Positions 14,858 to 23,038 are shown, counted from the stretch's first letter. The stretch: 34,545 nt of DNA from DATKXU01 sp035528905 (GCA_035528905.1 DATKXU010000106.1:1-34545); one strand, 5' to 3'. Notes: a model not told the origin generated them from the letters alone. Made by a program: numbers and translations.

Positions 14858-16291
14858 CTAATCCTTCCCAGTTGCCGATGACCGGCTGCCGGTTTTCTGC
14901 TTCGAGTGAGCGATCCGGCTCTTGTAAGCTTTGAAGTTGAAATCCGGGCTTTTCGCCGGGCTGTGGCATTGGGTACAGCTCGATTGGAGCACCGCTCCGT
15001 AGCCTTTTCCCGGCCTCCGGACATGCGCCACGCCGGGACCATGGCACGCCTCACACTGCACCCCTTCGAGCTGCACGGTTGCGACCGGTGGCTTGAAGCC
15101 CCCCTTTGGCTTGAATCCGGTAGCATGGCAGCTCAGACATTCCGGGTTGTTCGCGCAGTTATCCTTCGTCACGCTCGCGAATGCCTTCGCGTGGGCTGTG
15201 CGAGACCACGAGTCATATTCTTCCACATGGCACTCGCGGCATTTCAGCGCGGAAACGAATGGCTGAGGCTCCCTGCGCTGATCGGGCTGCGGAGGCAGAG
15301 CCGGAGCGCGCTCCGTGGGCGGACGACTGAAGTATTGTGCTATGTCCGCATCGAGCTGGGCAACCAGCTTCGTCATCTCCGGATCGCCCTCGATTTCCTT
15401 GCTCATTGGCGCATATTCACCTGCGAAAGAGGCAATCTTGCGGTCGGCATTGATGTCCAGCGCCAGCTTGCCCACGTGGGTCCCGCCCAATTTGGTGTGC
15501 ATGAATATGGCTTCTCCGAGCCGCTCCGGAGTGTCCACAGCCTGGTATGAGAAATGGCCGCCCAGCACTATATCGAAGCCTGGAACTTCCATCGCTAGCT
15601 GCCTGGCAGCCTCGCGCTGCGTGTGGCTCAGTAGTACCACGAGATCGCATTTCTCCCGAAGTTCGCCGACATACTGGCGAAGCACCTCGGCGGGCGGAAT
15701 TATGCGTATCGCCAAATTCTTCTGAACTTCCGGCATAACCAACGTCTGCCCTACCACTGAGATGATCCCAACCTTCAGCCCGGATGGGGTCTTCTTCACA
15801 ATATATGGCTTCGGCGCGAGCGGTTTGCCTGTGGAGGAGTCAACCACGTTGGCGCAGATCATCGGGATGGAGTCGCCATATGGCATGGCTCTGCCGCTTT
15901 CCTTGATGAATCGAACCTCCCACTCGCCCATCCCGACGACGTCGTAGCCCAGGTACGCGAGGGCTTTGGAGTAGAAATCCGCCTTCATATTCGCGAGGTC
16001 TGGGTTGCTGGCCGCTGCATCACCGACCTCCAGGAGAAGCACGTCGCCTTCCCCCGCGCGGATGTTCTTTATGTAGGTTGCGCGCCTTGGGACCCCGCCG
16101 AGGCCCTCTCGGCCGTGTCACCCACAAGGCTTTACCTGTCCCCAGTCATCGCCGGTGAAGAGTATTGTCAGCTTGTGGGGAGCCATGCCTTCCTTGCCCG
16201 CGAATGAGCGGTGCGACAACGTTGCCGAACCGAGCACAACTGCTGCGAGCATGATGGTTGAGAGCGCGACTCTGCCTACCCTTGACAGCAT
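14858..16291 (-). CDS. Candidate selenoprotein: UshA-like domain fused to tetrahaem cytochrome c (TGA at codon 58 read as Sec)
   Basis: Two open stretches on the same minus-strand frame (ending 16118 and 14858, 1260 bases apart) are joined by one TGA at 16120-16118. Read through, they give 477 residues. Residues 1-31 are a signal peptide. LTILFTGDDWGQVKPCG-U58-HGREGLGG then aligns with the PCGCxxGxxGG opening of UshA-like (5'-nucleotidase-fold) proteins, so U58 replaces a conserved Cys. VLLLEVGD, LLSHTQRE and LGGHFSY continue the fold. Metal ligands are altered (NDxH to DDWG, GNHE to GEWE), so phosphatase activity is doubtful. The C-terminal part has four CxxCH haem sites: CRECH (351-355), CLSCH (385-389), CEACH (413-417), CTQCH (439-443). 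It should be periplasmic or surface-exposed and redox-active. The start at 16291 has AAGGG about 8 bases upstream. The alternative is a nonsense mutation or sequencing error. Confidence 0.82.
16090..16113 (-). promoter_or_regulatory. Candidate bacterial SECIS hairpin just after the in-frame TGA
   Basis: Counting minus-strand bases after the TGA, two alternative hairpins are possible. One pairs GGGCCTC (12-18) with GGGGTCC (22-28), 7 pairs including two G-U, around a GGC loop that starts 18 bases after the TGA. The other pairs GCCGAG (5-10) with CTCGGC (16-21), 6 Watson-Crick pairs, around AGGGC. The first fits the bacterial SECIS rules as I recall them: loop 16-37 bases from UGA, with G among its first two bases. 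They are mutually exclusive and unverified. Confidence 0.5.
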
Positions 16292-16336
16292 ACCGATACC
16301 CTTATCTGAGCGGCCGAATACGCATGCGACAGTAAT

Positions 16337-16365
16337 AGTATACTGCATTGCCGGTGATGAGGCAA
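16337..16365 (-). promoter_or_regulatory. Promoter of the selenoprotein gene
   Basis: On the minus strand, TTGCCT (16365-16360) is followed after exactly 17 bases by TATACT (16342-16337). It is 45 bases before the ATG at 16291 and starts just after the stop of the upstream membrane-protein gene. A dedicated, well-spaced promoter argues that the gene is expressed rather than decayed. Confidence 0.6.
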
Positions 16366-16379
16366 TAGTCGCTTGGGGA

Positions 16380-17405
16380 TCACGCCTGCTCCGGAGGCGT
16401 CGTTGGCGGAGTCTCCAGCGGTATGGTCGCCAATGACGGGTCGGCCTGCCCCAGTACAACGAGGGAGAAGCATCGCCGGAAAACGTATGCCGGCTGCATC
16501 ACGCACTGGAAGAGGTACGTGTAACCCAGGAGTACGATGAGACCCAATGCGCCCGCCATGCCGATTACCGGCGGCGACCACGTCAGATGCGCGGCCTGGC
16601 CTGCCACATAGCCTAGCAGCGCCAGAAGCCCGACCGGAATAGCGAGCGCCACCAGCAGGACGAGGGCAGCGATTAGGCCGACTGCAGTGATGCCGATCCC
16701 CAGAGCGGCCAGCATCAGTAGGTAAAGCAGCGTCTGGCCCACATTGGCCGTCAGGGCGGGCAATACCGTGCGCCAGCCCTCGATGACTCCAGCCTGCCGC
16801 ACGTACATCGCCGGAACCAAGAAGTCCTTGGCCAGAATCTGTATGATCGCCGCTAGTATGCTCAGCAGTATGCCTATCATCCCCGCCCACACAGCGGCCG
16901 CTACTTTAGTTGCTACACTTGTGGCCGGGACAAAGACCACCAACAAGGGCAGTCCAGCAAGTATTCCCACAGCAACGAGTACTACGGCTCCAAAGGCCAT
17001 CCGCCAGAGGAAGTACAAGCCACCGAGCCGCATAAGTCTGGCGAACGGCTCCGCGACCGCGCCGGACTTGCGCGTGATGTTGTCAATGTACACGAACTGG
17101 AAAACCGACGAAAGCCACACGAAGACTAGTCCAATAGCCACCAGGGCCAGCAAGCCCGTGAGCAGCAGCGGCCAGTAGTGCGCCAACCAGGATGCCATCC
17201 TGCCTGCCCACCAAAGCCCTTCTGTTCTGTTCCACCTCCAAAACCTGGCCGGGTTCGGCGTGGCAGTGCTCGATGATAGCCCATATCCCACCGTGAACGT
17301 GAAACCGAGGGCGAGCCACATGCGCAGCATGAACGGTCGAAACAGCATATCGGCCATGTACCTGAACGCAGGTTCAAAAGCGCGGCCTATGTCCATTCGC
17401 TGCAT
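16380..17405 (-). CDS. Multipass membrane protein of unknown function
   Basis: The protein has 341 residues beginning MQRMDIGRAFEPAFRYMADMLF. The first ~35 residues are amphipathic, followed by about six hydrophobic segments: near residues 28-45, 73-97, 128-158, 164-190, 210-265 (two or three helices) and 278-300. The hydrophilic C-terminus ends TPPTTPPEQA. The layout resembles integral-membrane domain proteins annotated only as DUFs; I cannot name it. ATG 17405 is chosen because GGAGGA lies about 7 bases upstream; the open frame to 17759 beyond it has no membrane or family character. It is divergent from the SPOR gene. Confidence 0.75.
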   Translation of the reverse strand: MQRMDIGRAFEPAFRYMADMLFRPFMLRMWLALGFTFTVGYGLSSSTATPNPARFWRWNRTEGLWWAGRMASWLAHYWPLLLTGLLALVAIGLVFVWLSSVFQFVYIDNITRKSGAVAEPFARLMRLGGLYFLWRMAFGAVVLVAVGILAGLPLLVVFVPATSVATKVAAAVWAGMIGILLSILAAIIQILAKDFLVPAMYVRQAGVIEGWRTVLPALTANVGQTLLYLLMLAALGIGITAVGLIAALVLLVALAIPVGLLALLGYVAGQAAHLTWSPPVIGMAGALGLIVLLGYTYLFQCVMQPAYVFRRCFSLVVLGQADPSLATIPLETPPTTPPEQA

Positions 17406-17589
17406 CTGAAGTTCCTCCGGCGTTGGGATATGTTGCCCGTATCTCCCGATTTGCGATTCGGCACGAGGTTGCAGGATTCCTTTCCCGTCCCAGCGGACAG
17501 GCGGCTGGAGCGCTCGCGCATGCCCTGCATTGGAACAACCGCCGAGGTGGGGACGTACTAATAGATGAGCATGATCTCCCGAACGGCGA

Positions 17590-17618
17590 TTGACATTACC
17601 GCTGCTGCAGCGTACACT
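17590..17618 (+). promoter_or_regulatory. Promoter for the SPOR-domain gene
   Basis: A perfect TTGACA (17590-17595) is followed after 17 bases by TACACT (17613-17618). It lies 24 bases before the ATG at 17642, in the 236-base divergent gap shared with the membrane-protein gene. Nothing else was recognised in that gap. Confidence 0.65.
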
Positions 17619-17641
17619 GAGAATGACTGTAGGGATATGAA

Positions 17642-18370
17642 ATGGAGAAGCGATCCACACAGCCTGCCCCAAACGATCGGAACTTGGATAAGCGCATGAC
17701 GGCCCTCGGCGTCGTCGGCTTCGTGGTCCTAGCGGGGCTGTTTTTCTGCCTGGGCACATTCTGCCTTGGACCCATGCTCAGATCGCGTTTCGTCCCTCAG
17801 CCCGAGGCCAGGCCGTCCCCGACGTTCAGTCCGCCCGCTCGACCGCATCGGGAGGCTCCCGCTCCTGAGGAACCCAAGGAAGGGACAATTCTGGATCTGG
17901 AAATCACGGAGCGAGGCGAGGGCCACGGCGCTGCTACGGACGATATACGCCAAGATGAAAGCAGCCTGACGGTGAAGCTGGGACCGAATGATACAGGCAG
18001 GCGTCCCAAGACGTCCACGGCCGAGCCGGAGCGGACCGGCAAGGCCAAGAGGCCCTCGTCCGAAGGTGGTGTGGAGCGCCCCAGGGCGTCCACCGAAGGC
18101 GGAAGTCGCCCGGCTTCCACGTCCTCCCAAAAGCGCGTTTTCGGAGTGCAGGCGGGAACATTCGCCAATAAGGCAAATGCGGAAACCCTCGCCGCCGACC
18201 TGAAGTCCCGCGGCTACAAGCCCGAGATGAAATCGGTGCAGATGGAGGACCACACCGTCTACCGGGTGGAAGTCGGAGAATACAAGACGCGCGAGGACGC
18301 CCAAGGGGTTGCGGATGACCTCTCCTCGGAGGGCTGCTCCGCGCTGGTAACCGAAGAAAGCTCGGAGTGA
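17642..18370 (+). CDS. SPOR-domain membrane-anchored protein
   Basis: The 242-residue protein has a short cytoplasmic start, one transmembrane helix (about residues 20-43, LGVVGFVVLAGLFFCLGTF), a long Pro/Ser/Arg-rich disordered linker (about 50-160), and a C-terminal SPOR domain (about 163-238: FGVQAGTFANKANAETLAADL, then VYRVEVGEYKTREDAQGVADDL). SPOR domains bind glycan strands stripped of stem peptides at the division septum, as in FtsN and DedD. A role in cell-wall remodelling at division is therefore likely. FtsN identity cannot be claimed from this alone. Confidence 0.85.
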   Translation: MEKRSTQPAPNDRNLDKRMTALGVVGFVVLAGLFFCLGTFCLGPMLRSRFVPQPEARPSPTFSPPARPHREAPAPEEPKEGTILDLEITERGEGHGAATDDIRQDESSLTVKLGPNDTGRRPKTSTAEPERTGKAKRPSSEGGVERPRASTEGGSRPASTSSQKRVFGVQAGTFANKANAETLAADLKSRGYKPEMKSVQMEDHTVYRVEVGEYKTREDAQGVADDLSSEGCSALVTEESSE

Positions 18371-18387
18371 GAGGCGCCGGAGAGCAG

Positions 18388-18777
18388 TTACTTAACCGCC
18401 CCTAGGATATAGATCACAGCCCCGACGACCAGCCAGATGAGAGCTGTAGCCACCACAATCGTCCCGGTGAACGAATACGACTTATCGAAGTCCACGTCGA
18501 AACAGTGATCCAGTGTTAGCGAAGTCACAAACCAAAATGCCACGAGCCCTACGAGAATGCCGACTAGCCCGCCGGGAAACCGCACCAGGAGCTGGAAGGC
18601 GAGGGATCCGCCAACGGCTATCATCAGCGTCGCTTGAAGGACTGCTTTCGCCGTAGGTTTGGGATAGACGGACGTGCAAATGATAATCGGTGCGACTACA
18701 CCGGCAATGACGATTTTCAGCAGAACGTTTACCATAAACGCCGACAATATCGCTTGCAGTGCGCTGCCGATCAGCAT
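18388..18777 (-). CDS. Small multipass membrane protein of unknown function
   Basis: The 129 residues form about four hydrophobic helices (near 6-35, 46-65, 68-86 and 103-127), connected by short polar loops such as DHCFDVDFDKSYSF. I do not recognise the family. GGAAGGGG about 5 bases upstream supports ATG 18777. The gene converges with the SPOR gene with a 17-base gap and no visible terminator. Confidence 0.65.
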   Translation of the reverse strand: MLIGSALQAILSAFMVNVLLKIVIAGVVAPIIICTSVYPKPTAKAVLQATLMIAVGGSLAFQLLVRFPGGLVGILVGLVAFWFVTSLTLDHCFDVDFDKSYSFTGTIVVATALIWLVVGAVIYILGAVK

Positions 18778-18951
18778 TGTGACCCCTTCCGCTCACTCGT
18801 TATTGTAAACGGGTAACCTCAGGGTTAGTTTCGCCAGTGTCACCAATCTGCCCTTCAAGAGGTCACTCGCACCCAGGCTCGGGAACAATTTATCCAAGCT
18901 ATTCGTCTGCTAGTTAGAGCCGGCTGCCGATAGCCGACCGTGACTCAATCT

Positions 18952-18965
18952 CCGACGGCCGTCGG
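18952..18965. other. Perfect 14-bp palindrome in the gap before the beta-helix gene
   Basis: CCGACGGCCGTCGG lies in the 262-base gap 18778-19039. Nearby CCGATAGCCGACCG (18927-18940) is a degenerate relative. A dimeric repressor site or part of an RNA leader are both possible. No known riboswitch could be matched, and no promoter was clear in the rest of the gap. Confidence 0.35.
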
Positions 18966-19039
18966 CAGGGAGACAAACCCCCCGAAGAGTCCGCAGTTTT
19001 AGTAGTCCACGCACAAATTCAGGGCAGGAGGGATCAGCA

Positions 19040-21307
19040 GTGAAGCTTCTTCGAACCCGCAGTTTTCCTATGGTGGTTTACGCATTCGTTCTACTTCTGG
19101 TCGTTTCATCAAGTGCGGCGGCAGGCACGGTCTACGTAAAGTGGGACTCGCCCGGCCCGCAGCACGGCAACTCCTGGGCGACCGCCTACCACACGATCCA
19201 GCAGGGCATCAACGACGCGGACGTGGGCAACGAAGAGGTCTGGGTCGCGCGAGGGACCTACCTTGAGCGGATAATTCTCAAGGACGGCGTGTCGGTCTAC
19301 GGGGGCTTTGCCGGCACTGAGACCGAGCGCGGGCAGAGGGATTTCCGCTCGAACGAGACCGTGATAGACCGCCAGCAGTCCGGCAGCGTGGTGACGGCCT
19401 CGAACGTGACGACGGGCGCAATTGACGGGTTCACGATTCGCAACGGGAGAGCGACCTCCGGCGGCGGCATCTATTGCTACTATTCTTCGCCTGCGATATC
19501 GAACAACACGATCACTGGAAACAGCGCGGGGTGGGGCGGCGGCATTTACTGCTCGCATTCTTCGCCTGCAATCTCCAACAACGCGATCACGGGAAACAGC
19601 GCTTGCCAGGGCGGCGGCATTTGTTGCTTCTACTACTCTTCGCCTGCGATTTCAAACAACGCGATCACGGGAAACAGCGCTTGCCAGGGCGGCGGCATTT
19701 GTTGCGGCCGGTCTTCGCCTGCAATATCAAACAACGTGGTCGTCTTCAACTCCTCGGGGATATACGGATATTCAGGCGCACCTGTTCTCCGGAACAACTG
19801 CGTATACAATCCAGATGGCTTGAACTACTCAGGGATATCCCCAGGGGCGGGAGATATTCAGGTAGATCCCAAGCTCTGCAGCGTGGAGTATGGGAACGCG
19901 CATATCCAGCCCGACTCGCCGTGTATTGACGCAGGCTACGACAGCGTAGTCCAGCCCGGCTGGCTTGACATGGACGGCCAGGGCCGGATCAACGGAGCAC
20001 ATGTGGATATAGGCGCGGACGAGTCCTACGGCGAGCAGTGGCAGGCGGGACCTTATGTCATCATACGGGTGAGCACTTCCGGCAATGACGCAAACGATGG
20101 CTTGAGCTGGGCGTCGGCGAAGCAGACTGTGCAGGCAGGGATAGATGCTGCGTCAGCGGCCGGCGGCGAGGTATGGGTGGCGGCTGCAACGTACAACGAA
20201 TGCGTAACGCTGCGCTTGTATGCTTATGTGTATGGCGGATTTGCCGGCACGGAGAACTCCAGGGACGAGCGGAACTGGGTATCGAATTTGACGGTGCTGG
20301 ATGGCTCTGCTGCTGGGAGCGTGGTCACGCCGAATGCTGGCTATCGTGCGGGCGGGATAGATGGGTTCACCATTCGCAACGGCAACGCACAATACGGCGG
20401 TGGCGTGTACTGCGACTCCTCTTCGCCTGTGATATCAAACAACACGATCACGGGAAACAGCGCTTACCAGGGCGGCGGCATTTTCTGCGCCGGTTCTTCC
20501 GCTGCAATATCAAACAATATCATCACCGGGAACGGCGCAATTTACGGCGGCGGCATTTATTGCGGCTGGTCTTCGCCCACCAAGATATCAAATAACACGA
20601 TCACCGGGAACAGCGGCACGGGCATCTATTGCGACCATTCCTCGCCTGCGATATCAAACAACGTCGTCGCGTTCAACTGGTCGGGGATATACAACTTTGA
20701 TGGCGCACCTGCTCTCCGGAACAACTGCGTACATAACCCGGGCGGCTACGACTACTCGGGGATCTCCAAAGGGGCGGGAGACATCCCCGATGACCCGCTG
20801 TTCGTGGACAAGGAGAACGGCGACTACCATCTGCGGTTCGATTCGCCGTGCATAGATGCCGGGACGAACGAGGGCGCTCCATCCACCGACCTGGACGGCA
20901 ATCCCAGGCCGGCCGACGGAAACGGCGATGGATTGGCGATCACAGATATCGGCGCATACGAGTACCAGCCGATTCCAGTGACGATTGATGTCGCGCCGGG
21001 AGATAGCGCGAATATCATCCGCTTGCGGAACAGGCTGATACTGGTGGCAATCCTCAGCGATTCGACCTTCGATGCCCGGTGGATCGCCCCGACGAGCGTC
21101 GTCTTCGGGCCTGGAAGGGCTGTTGAGGTCCACGGCAGAGGGCACTGGGAGGATGTCAACCGGGACGGCCTGATTGACCTGCTGCTCCACTTCTTATGCA
21201 GTGAGAGCGGGATTGCTCCCGGCGACACGAGCGTTTCCCTATCCGGACGCCTGAACAGCGGAGAGGCAATCCACGGCTCGGATACGATAACCGTCCTCAG
21301 CCGGTAA
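19040..21307 (+). CDS. Secreted right-handed parallel beta-helix protein with duplicated halves
   Basis: The 755-residue protein begins with a signal peptide (FPMVVYAFVLLLVVSSSAAA). It then has two homologous halves, about 30-330 and 340-645. Each opens with a YVxxxxxGNSWATA-like segment, then VYGGFAGTE and IDGFTIRNG, then 25-residue coils of the form GGIYCxxSSPAISNNTITGNSAxxG, a less regular closing coil (GAPxLRNNCVxNP) and an SPCIDAG cap. The C-terminal ~105 residues (about 650-755) are a beta-rich domain with DVNRDGLIDLLLHF, a likely Ca-binding loop, found at the ends of many exported proteins. Such solenoids bind or cleave polysaccharides; no catalytic set is evident. GTG 19040 has AGGAGGGA about 7 bases upstream. 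Cys-rich coils (GGICC) are unusual for an exported protein. Confidence 0.88.
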   Translation: MKLLRTRSFPMVVYAFVLLLVVSSSAAAGTVYVKWDSPGPQHGNSWATAYHTIQQGINDADVGNEEVWVARGTYLERIILKDGVSVYGGFAGTETERGQRDFRSNETVIDRQQSGSVVTASNVTTGAIDGFTIRNGRATSGGGIYCYYSSPAISNNTITGNSAGWGGGIYCSHSSPAISNNAITGNSACQGGGICCFYYSSPAISNNAITGNSACQGGGICCGRSSPAISNNVVVFNSSGIYGYSGAPVLRNNCVYNPDGLNYSGISPGAGDIQVDPKLCSVEYGNAHIQPDSPCIDAGYDSVVQPGWLDMDGQGRINGAHVDIGADESYGEQWQAGPYVIIRVSTSGNDANDGLSWASAKQTVQAGIDAASAAGGEVWVAAATYNECVTLRLYAYVYGGFAGTENSRDERNWVSNLTVLDGSAAGSVVTPNAGYRAGGIDGFTIRNGNAQYGGGVYCDSSSPVISNNTITGNSAYQGGGIFCAGSSAAISNNIITGNGAIYGGGIYCGWSSPTKISNNTITGNSGTGIYCDHSSPAISNNVVAFNWSGIYNFDGAPALRNNCVHNPGGYDYSGISKGAGDIPDDPLFVDKENGDYHLRFDSPCIDAGTNEGAPSTDLDGNPRPADGNGDGLAITDIGAYEYQPIPVTIDVAPGDSANIIRLRNRLILVAILSDSTFDARWIAPTSVVFGPGRAVEVHGRGHWEDVNRDGLIDLLLHFLCSESGIAPGDTSVSLSGRLNSGEAIHGSDTITVLSR
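19463..19735 (+). repeat. Tandem ~75-bp coding repeats, first half of the beta-helix gene
   Basis: Units start at 19463, 19538 and 19613 (75, 75 and 78 bases), plus a partial fourth from 19691. Copies two and three share long identical stretches, for example GCGATCACGGGAAACAGCGC followed by TTGCCAGGGCGGCGGCATTT. Matching units occur at 20399-20690. Near-identity at silent positions implies recent duplication or gene conversion. Confidence 0.85.
20399..20690 (+). repeat. Tandem ~75-bp coding repeats, second half of the beta-helix gene
   Basis: Units start at 20399, 20474 and 20549, with a partial fourth at 20618. They encode GGVYC/GGIFC/GGIYC coils with ISNNTITGNS cores. Segments such as CACGATCACGGGAAACAGCG are shared with the first-half array, so the two halves still exchange or recently diverged. 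Confidence 0.8.
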
Positions 21308-21338
21308 CGCGGCCGGATAAAGCCTTGCCCTCAGCCCA

Positions 21339-21368
21339 TACCCCTCTCCCAAATCTGGGAGAGGGGTA
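21339..21368. terminator. Strong hairpin between the beta-helix and M48 genes
   Basis: TACCCCTCTCCCA (21339-21351) pairs perfectly with TGGGAGAGGGGTA (21356-21368) around a 4-base loop: 13 pairs, mostly G-C. It stands about 30 bases after the beta-helix stop, the right place for a terminator. No T run follows, so it may instead stabilise the 3' end or belong to a dispersed palindromic repeat family. Confidence 0.6.
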
Positions 21369-21422
21369 CTCCACTTCCGTCTGAGGTGGGGTAGCACCCG
21401 CGCTTGAGTGGCTCATCTTGCA

Positions 21423-21451
21423 TTGACACTCCCCATCGGCGCGACTATAAT
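21423..21451 (+). promoter_or_regulatory. Consensus sigma70 promoter for the second M48 gene
   Basis: TTGACA (21423-21428) and TATAAT (21446-21451) are separated by exactly 17 bases, a perfect 12/12 match to the consensus. The start codon follows about 50 bases later at 21503. Confidence 0.85.
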
Positions 21452-21502
21452 GGCGCATGGCGATAGCACCGGCAATCTCTCGAAATCGGAAGGATTTCCC
21501 CG

Positions 21503-23026
21503 ATGACGAAGCCTGCCCGCGTGACCCTTGTGCTGTTTCTTGCAGCGCTCATCCTTGTTCCATATCGCGTCTCCGCGGACGATGCGTCCTCGCCGAAGCC
21601 ACTCACGTCTGTCGTCGCCATCTTCACGAGGTCGGATGACCTAGATGACAAGAAGGCGCCCGACGATCTGGACAAAGCATTCGCTGCGCGACTTCCCGAG
21701 ATGGCGAAGGCCGGCGTCCTGGACCTCCCGTCGGCGCTGTCTCCCGCGGCGAGGTCCGCACTCAAGGGAGATAGCATGAAGCGGCTGCTCGCGTTCCCTG
21801 AGCTGATCCCGAGGAGTGACCGCGTGCGTCGGAACATCCAGGCGGACGGCCTCCTGATAACCCGGATTGACCTCTTCGGGAAATCGGGCAAGAGCTACTA
21901 TGTGAGCGCCGATCTCACCTTCTACGATTTCCGGAATGGCGCGTGCGAGGAGCTGGACATCGGCTCGGTAGATTTCAGGGGCGGGGCCGAGCGGAAGGAC
22001 TTCCTGCAGGCTGCGGCAGGGCGGATCATCGAGGAGCTCCAGCGGGCGGTGCCGGGCATGCAGGCCTCCGCTACGCCTGCACCCAAGGACGACAATGTCG
22101 TCTGCAATACGCAGAGCCGTCTGTTCCATTCGCCGAGCTGCCACCATCTCCCTGCGAAGTCGGTACCTGTGGAGATTATGTCGCACGCCGAGGCGCGGGA
22201 AGCGGGCTACAAGCCCTGCCTGATCTGCTATCCTGAGACGCGGAAGCGCATCAAGCCCGACAGCACGGAGGCTATGCTCGGCGCGGAGGTGGCCGGCTTC
22301 GTCGAGTATTACTACCGCGTATCCAGCGATCCGGAGCAGCACGCCAGGCTTGAGAAGGTCGGCCGCCGTGTGCTCGCCGACAATCACTTCACCAAGCGCA
22401 ACTACGTCTTCACAGCCCTGAACTCCGACGAGATAAACGCTTTTGCCGCGCCTGCCGGTTACATCTACGTGACGACCGGGATGCTTGATACGATCGAGTC
22501 GGATGACGAGCTGGCTGCCGTACTCAGCCACGAGATTGCCCACGTGGAGCAGGAGCACGGCCTCAGGCAGTACAGGCGCGCGCAGAAGGCTGCCACCTTA
22601 GGCATACTCGTGAGTATTCTATCAGGGCAGAACCTCAGCATTCTCGCCGACTTCGTGCGGGAGCTGGTCCTTCGCGGGTACGACAGGCGCTATGAGAGCG
22701 AGGCAGACCGGGGCGGCTACATATACGCCCGCCGGACATCCTACGATCCCGAAGCCATGTCTACGCTGCTTGGCAAGCTCCAGGACATGGAACTCGCGAA
22801 CAGTCCGAAGATCGCCAGCTGGATGCGGACGCACCCCAAGGCCGAGGAGCGCATCAGATCGGTGGACGAGTACAAGAGCGAATCGGAGGCGGCCTCGGAG
22901 TACATCGCTGAGCTTGACAAGGTTGACGCGGGCCTGGCATCGGCTGTCCGGGCGGACGAACTCCGGTACGTGGAATCTGTGGACCAGCTCAAAGCCTGTG
23001 TGGAGGCGATCAAGCTGCTGCCTTAG
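21503..23026 (+). CDS. Exported M48 metalloprotease with a Cys-rich Ada-like zinc module
   Basis: The 507 residues start with a signal peptide (VTLVLFLAALILVPYRVSA). Residues 30-190 are a region of unknown fold. Residues ~198-245 form a small Cys module (VVCNTQSRLFHSPSCHH, then EAREAGYKPCLICYP) like the Ada-type metal-binding motif. The M48 peptidase domain spans ~260-460, with HEIAH at 343-347 and the ESEAD ligand motif at 398-402. NAFAAPAGYIYVTTGML and SDDELAAVLSHEIAHVEQEHG are family signatures. It probably acts on misfolded envelope proteins. GGAAGG about 9 bases before the ATG sets the start. A second M48 gene lies at 13529-14719. Confidence 0.92.
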   Translation: MTKPARVTLVLFLAALILVPYRVSADDASSPKPLTSVVAIFTRSDDLDDKKAPDDLDKAFAARLPEMAKAGVLDLPSALSPAARSALKGDSMKRLLAFPELIPRSDRVRRNIQADGLLITRIDLFGKSGKSYYVSADLTFYDFRNGACEELDIGSVDFRGGAERKDFLQAAAGRIIEELQRAVPGMQASATPAPKDDNVVCNTQSRLFHSPSCHHLPAKSVPVEIMSHAEAREAGYKPCLICYPETRKRIKPDSTEAMLGAEVAGFVEYYYRVSSDPEQHARLEKVGRRVLADNHFTKRNYVFTALNSDEINAFAAPAGYIYVTTGMLDTIESDDELAAVLSHEIAHVEQEHGLRQYRRAQKAATLGILVSILSGQNLSILADFVRELVLRGYDRRYESEADRGGYIYARRTSYDPEAMSTLLGKLQDMELANSPKIASWMRTHPKAEERIRSVDEYKSESEAASEYIAELDKVDAGLASAVRADELRYVESVDQLKACVEAIKLLP

Positions 23027-23038
23027 CGCCGGCCTCTC

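Noticed and set aside
16118..16120. Reading the TGA as a simple end of one short gene followed by a second gene
   Set aside because: Both parts are in the same frame, the upstream part is only a signal peptide plus the first motif of the domain, and the downstream part has no start until the middle of the fold.
18901..19039. Riboswitch (c-di-GMP or cobalamin type) ahead of the beta-helix gene
   Set aside because: A palindrome and GC-rich pairs are present, but none of the conserved core sequences of those classes could be matched.
19463..20690. CRISPR-like regular repeats
   Set aside because: The repeats are coding, in frame and translate to regular beta-helix coils; the variable parts are not spacers.
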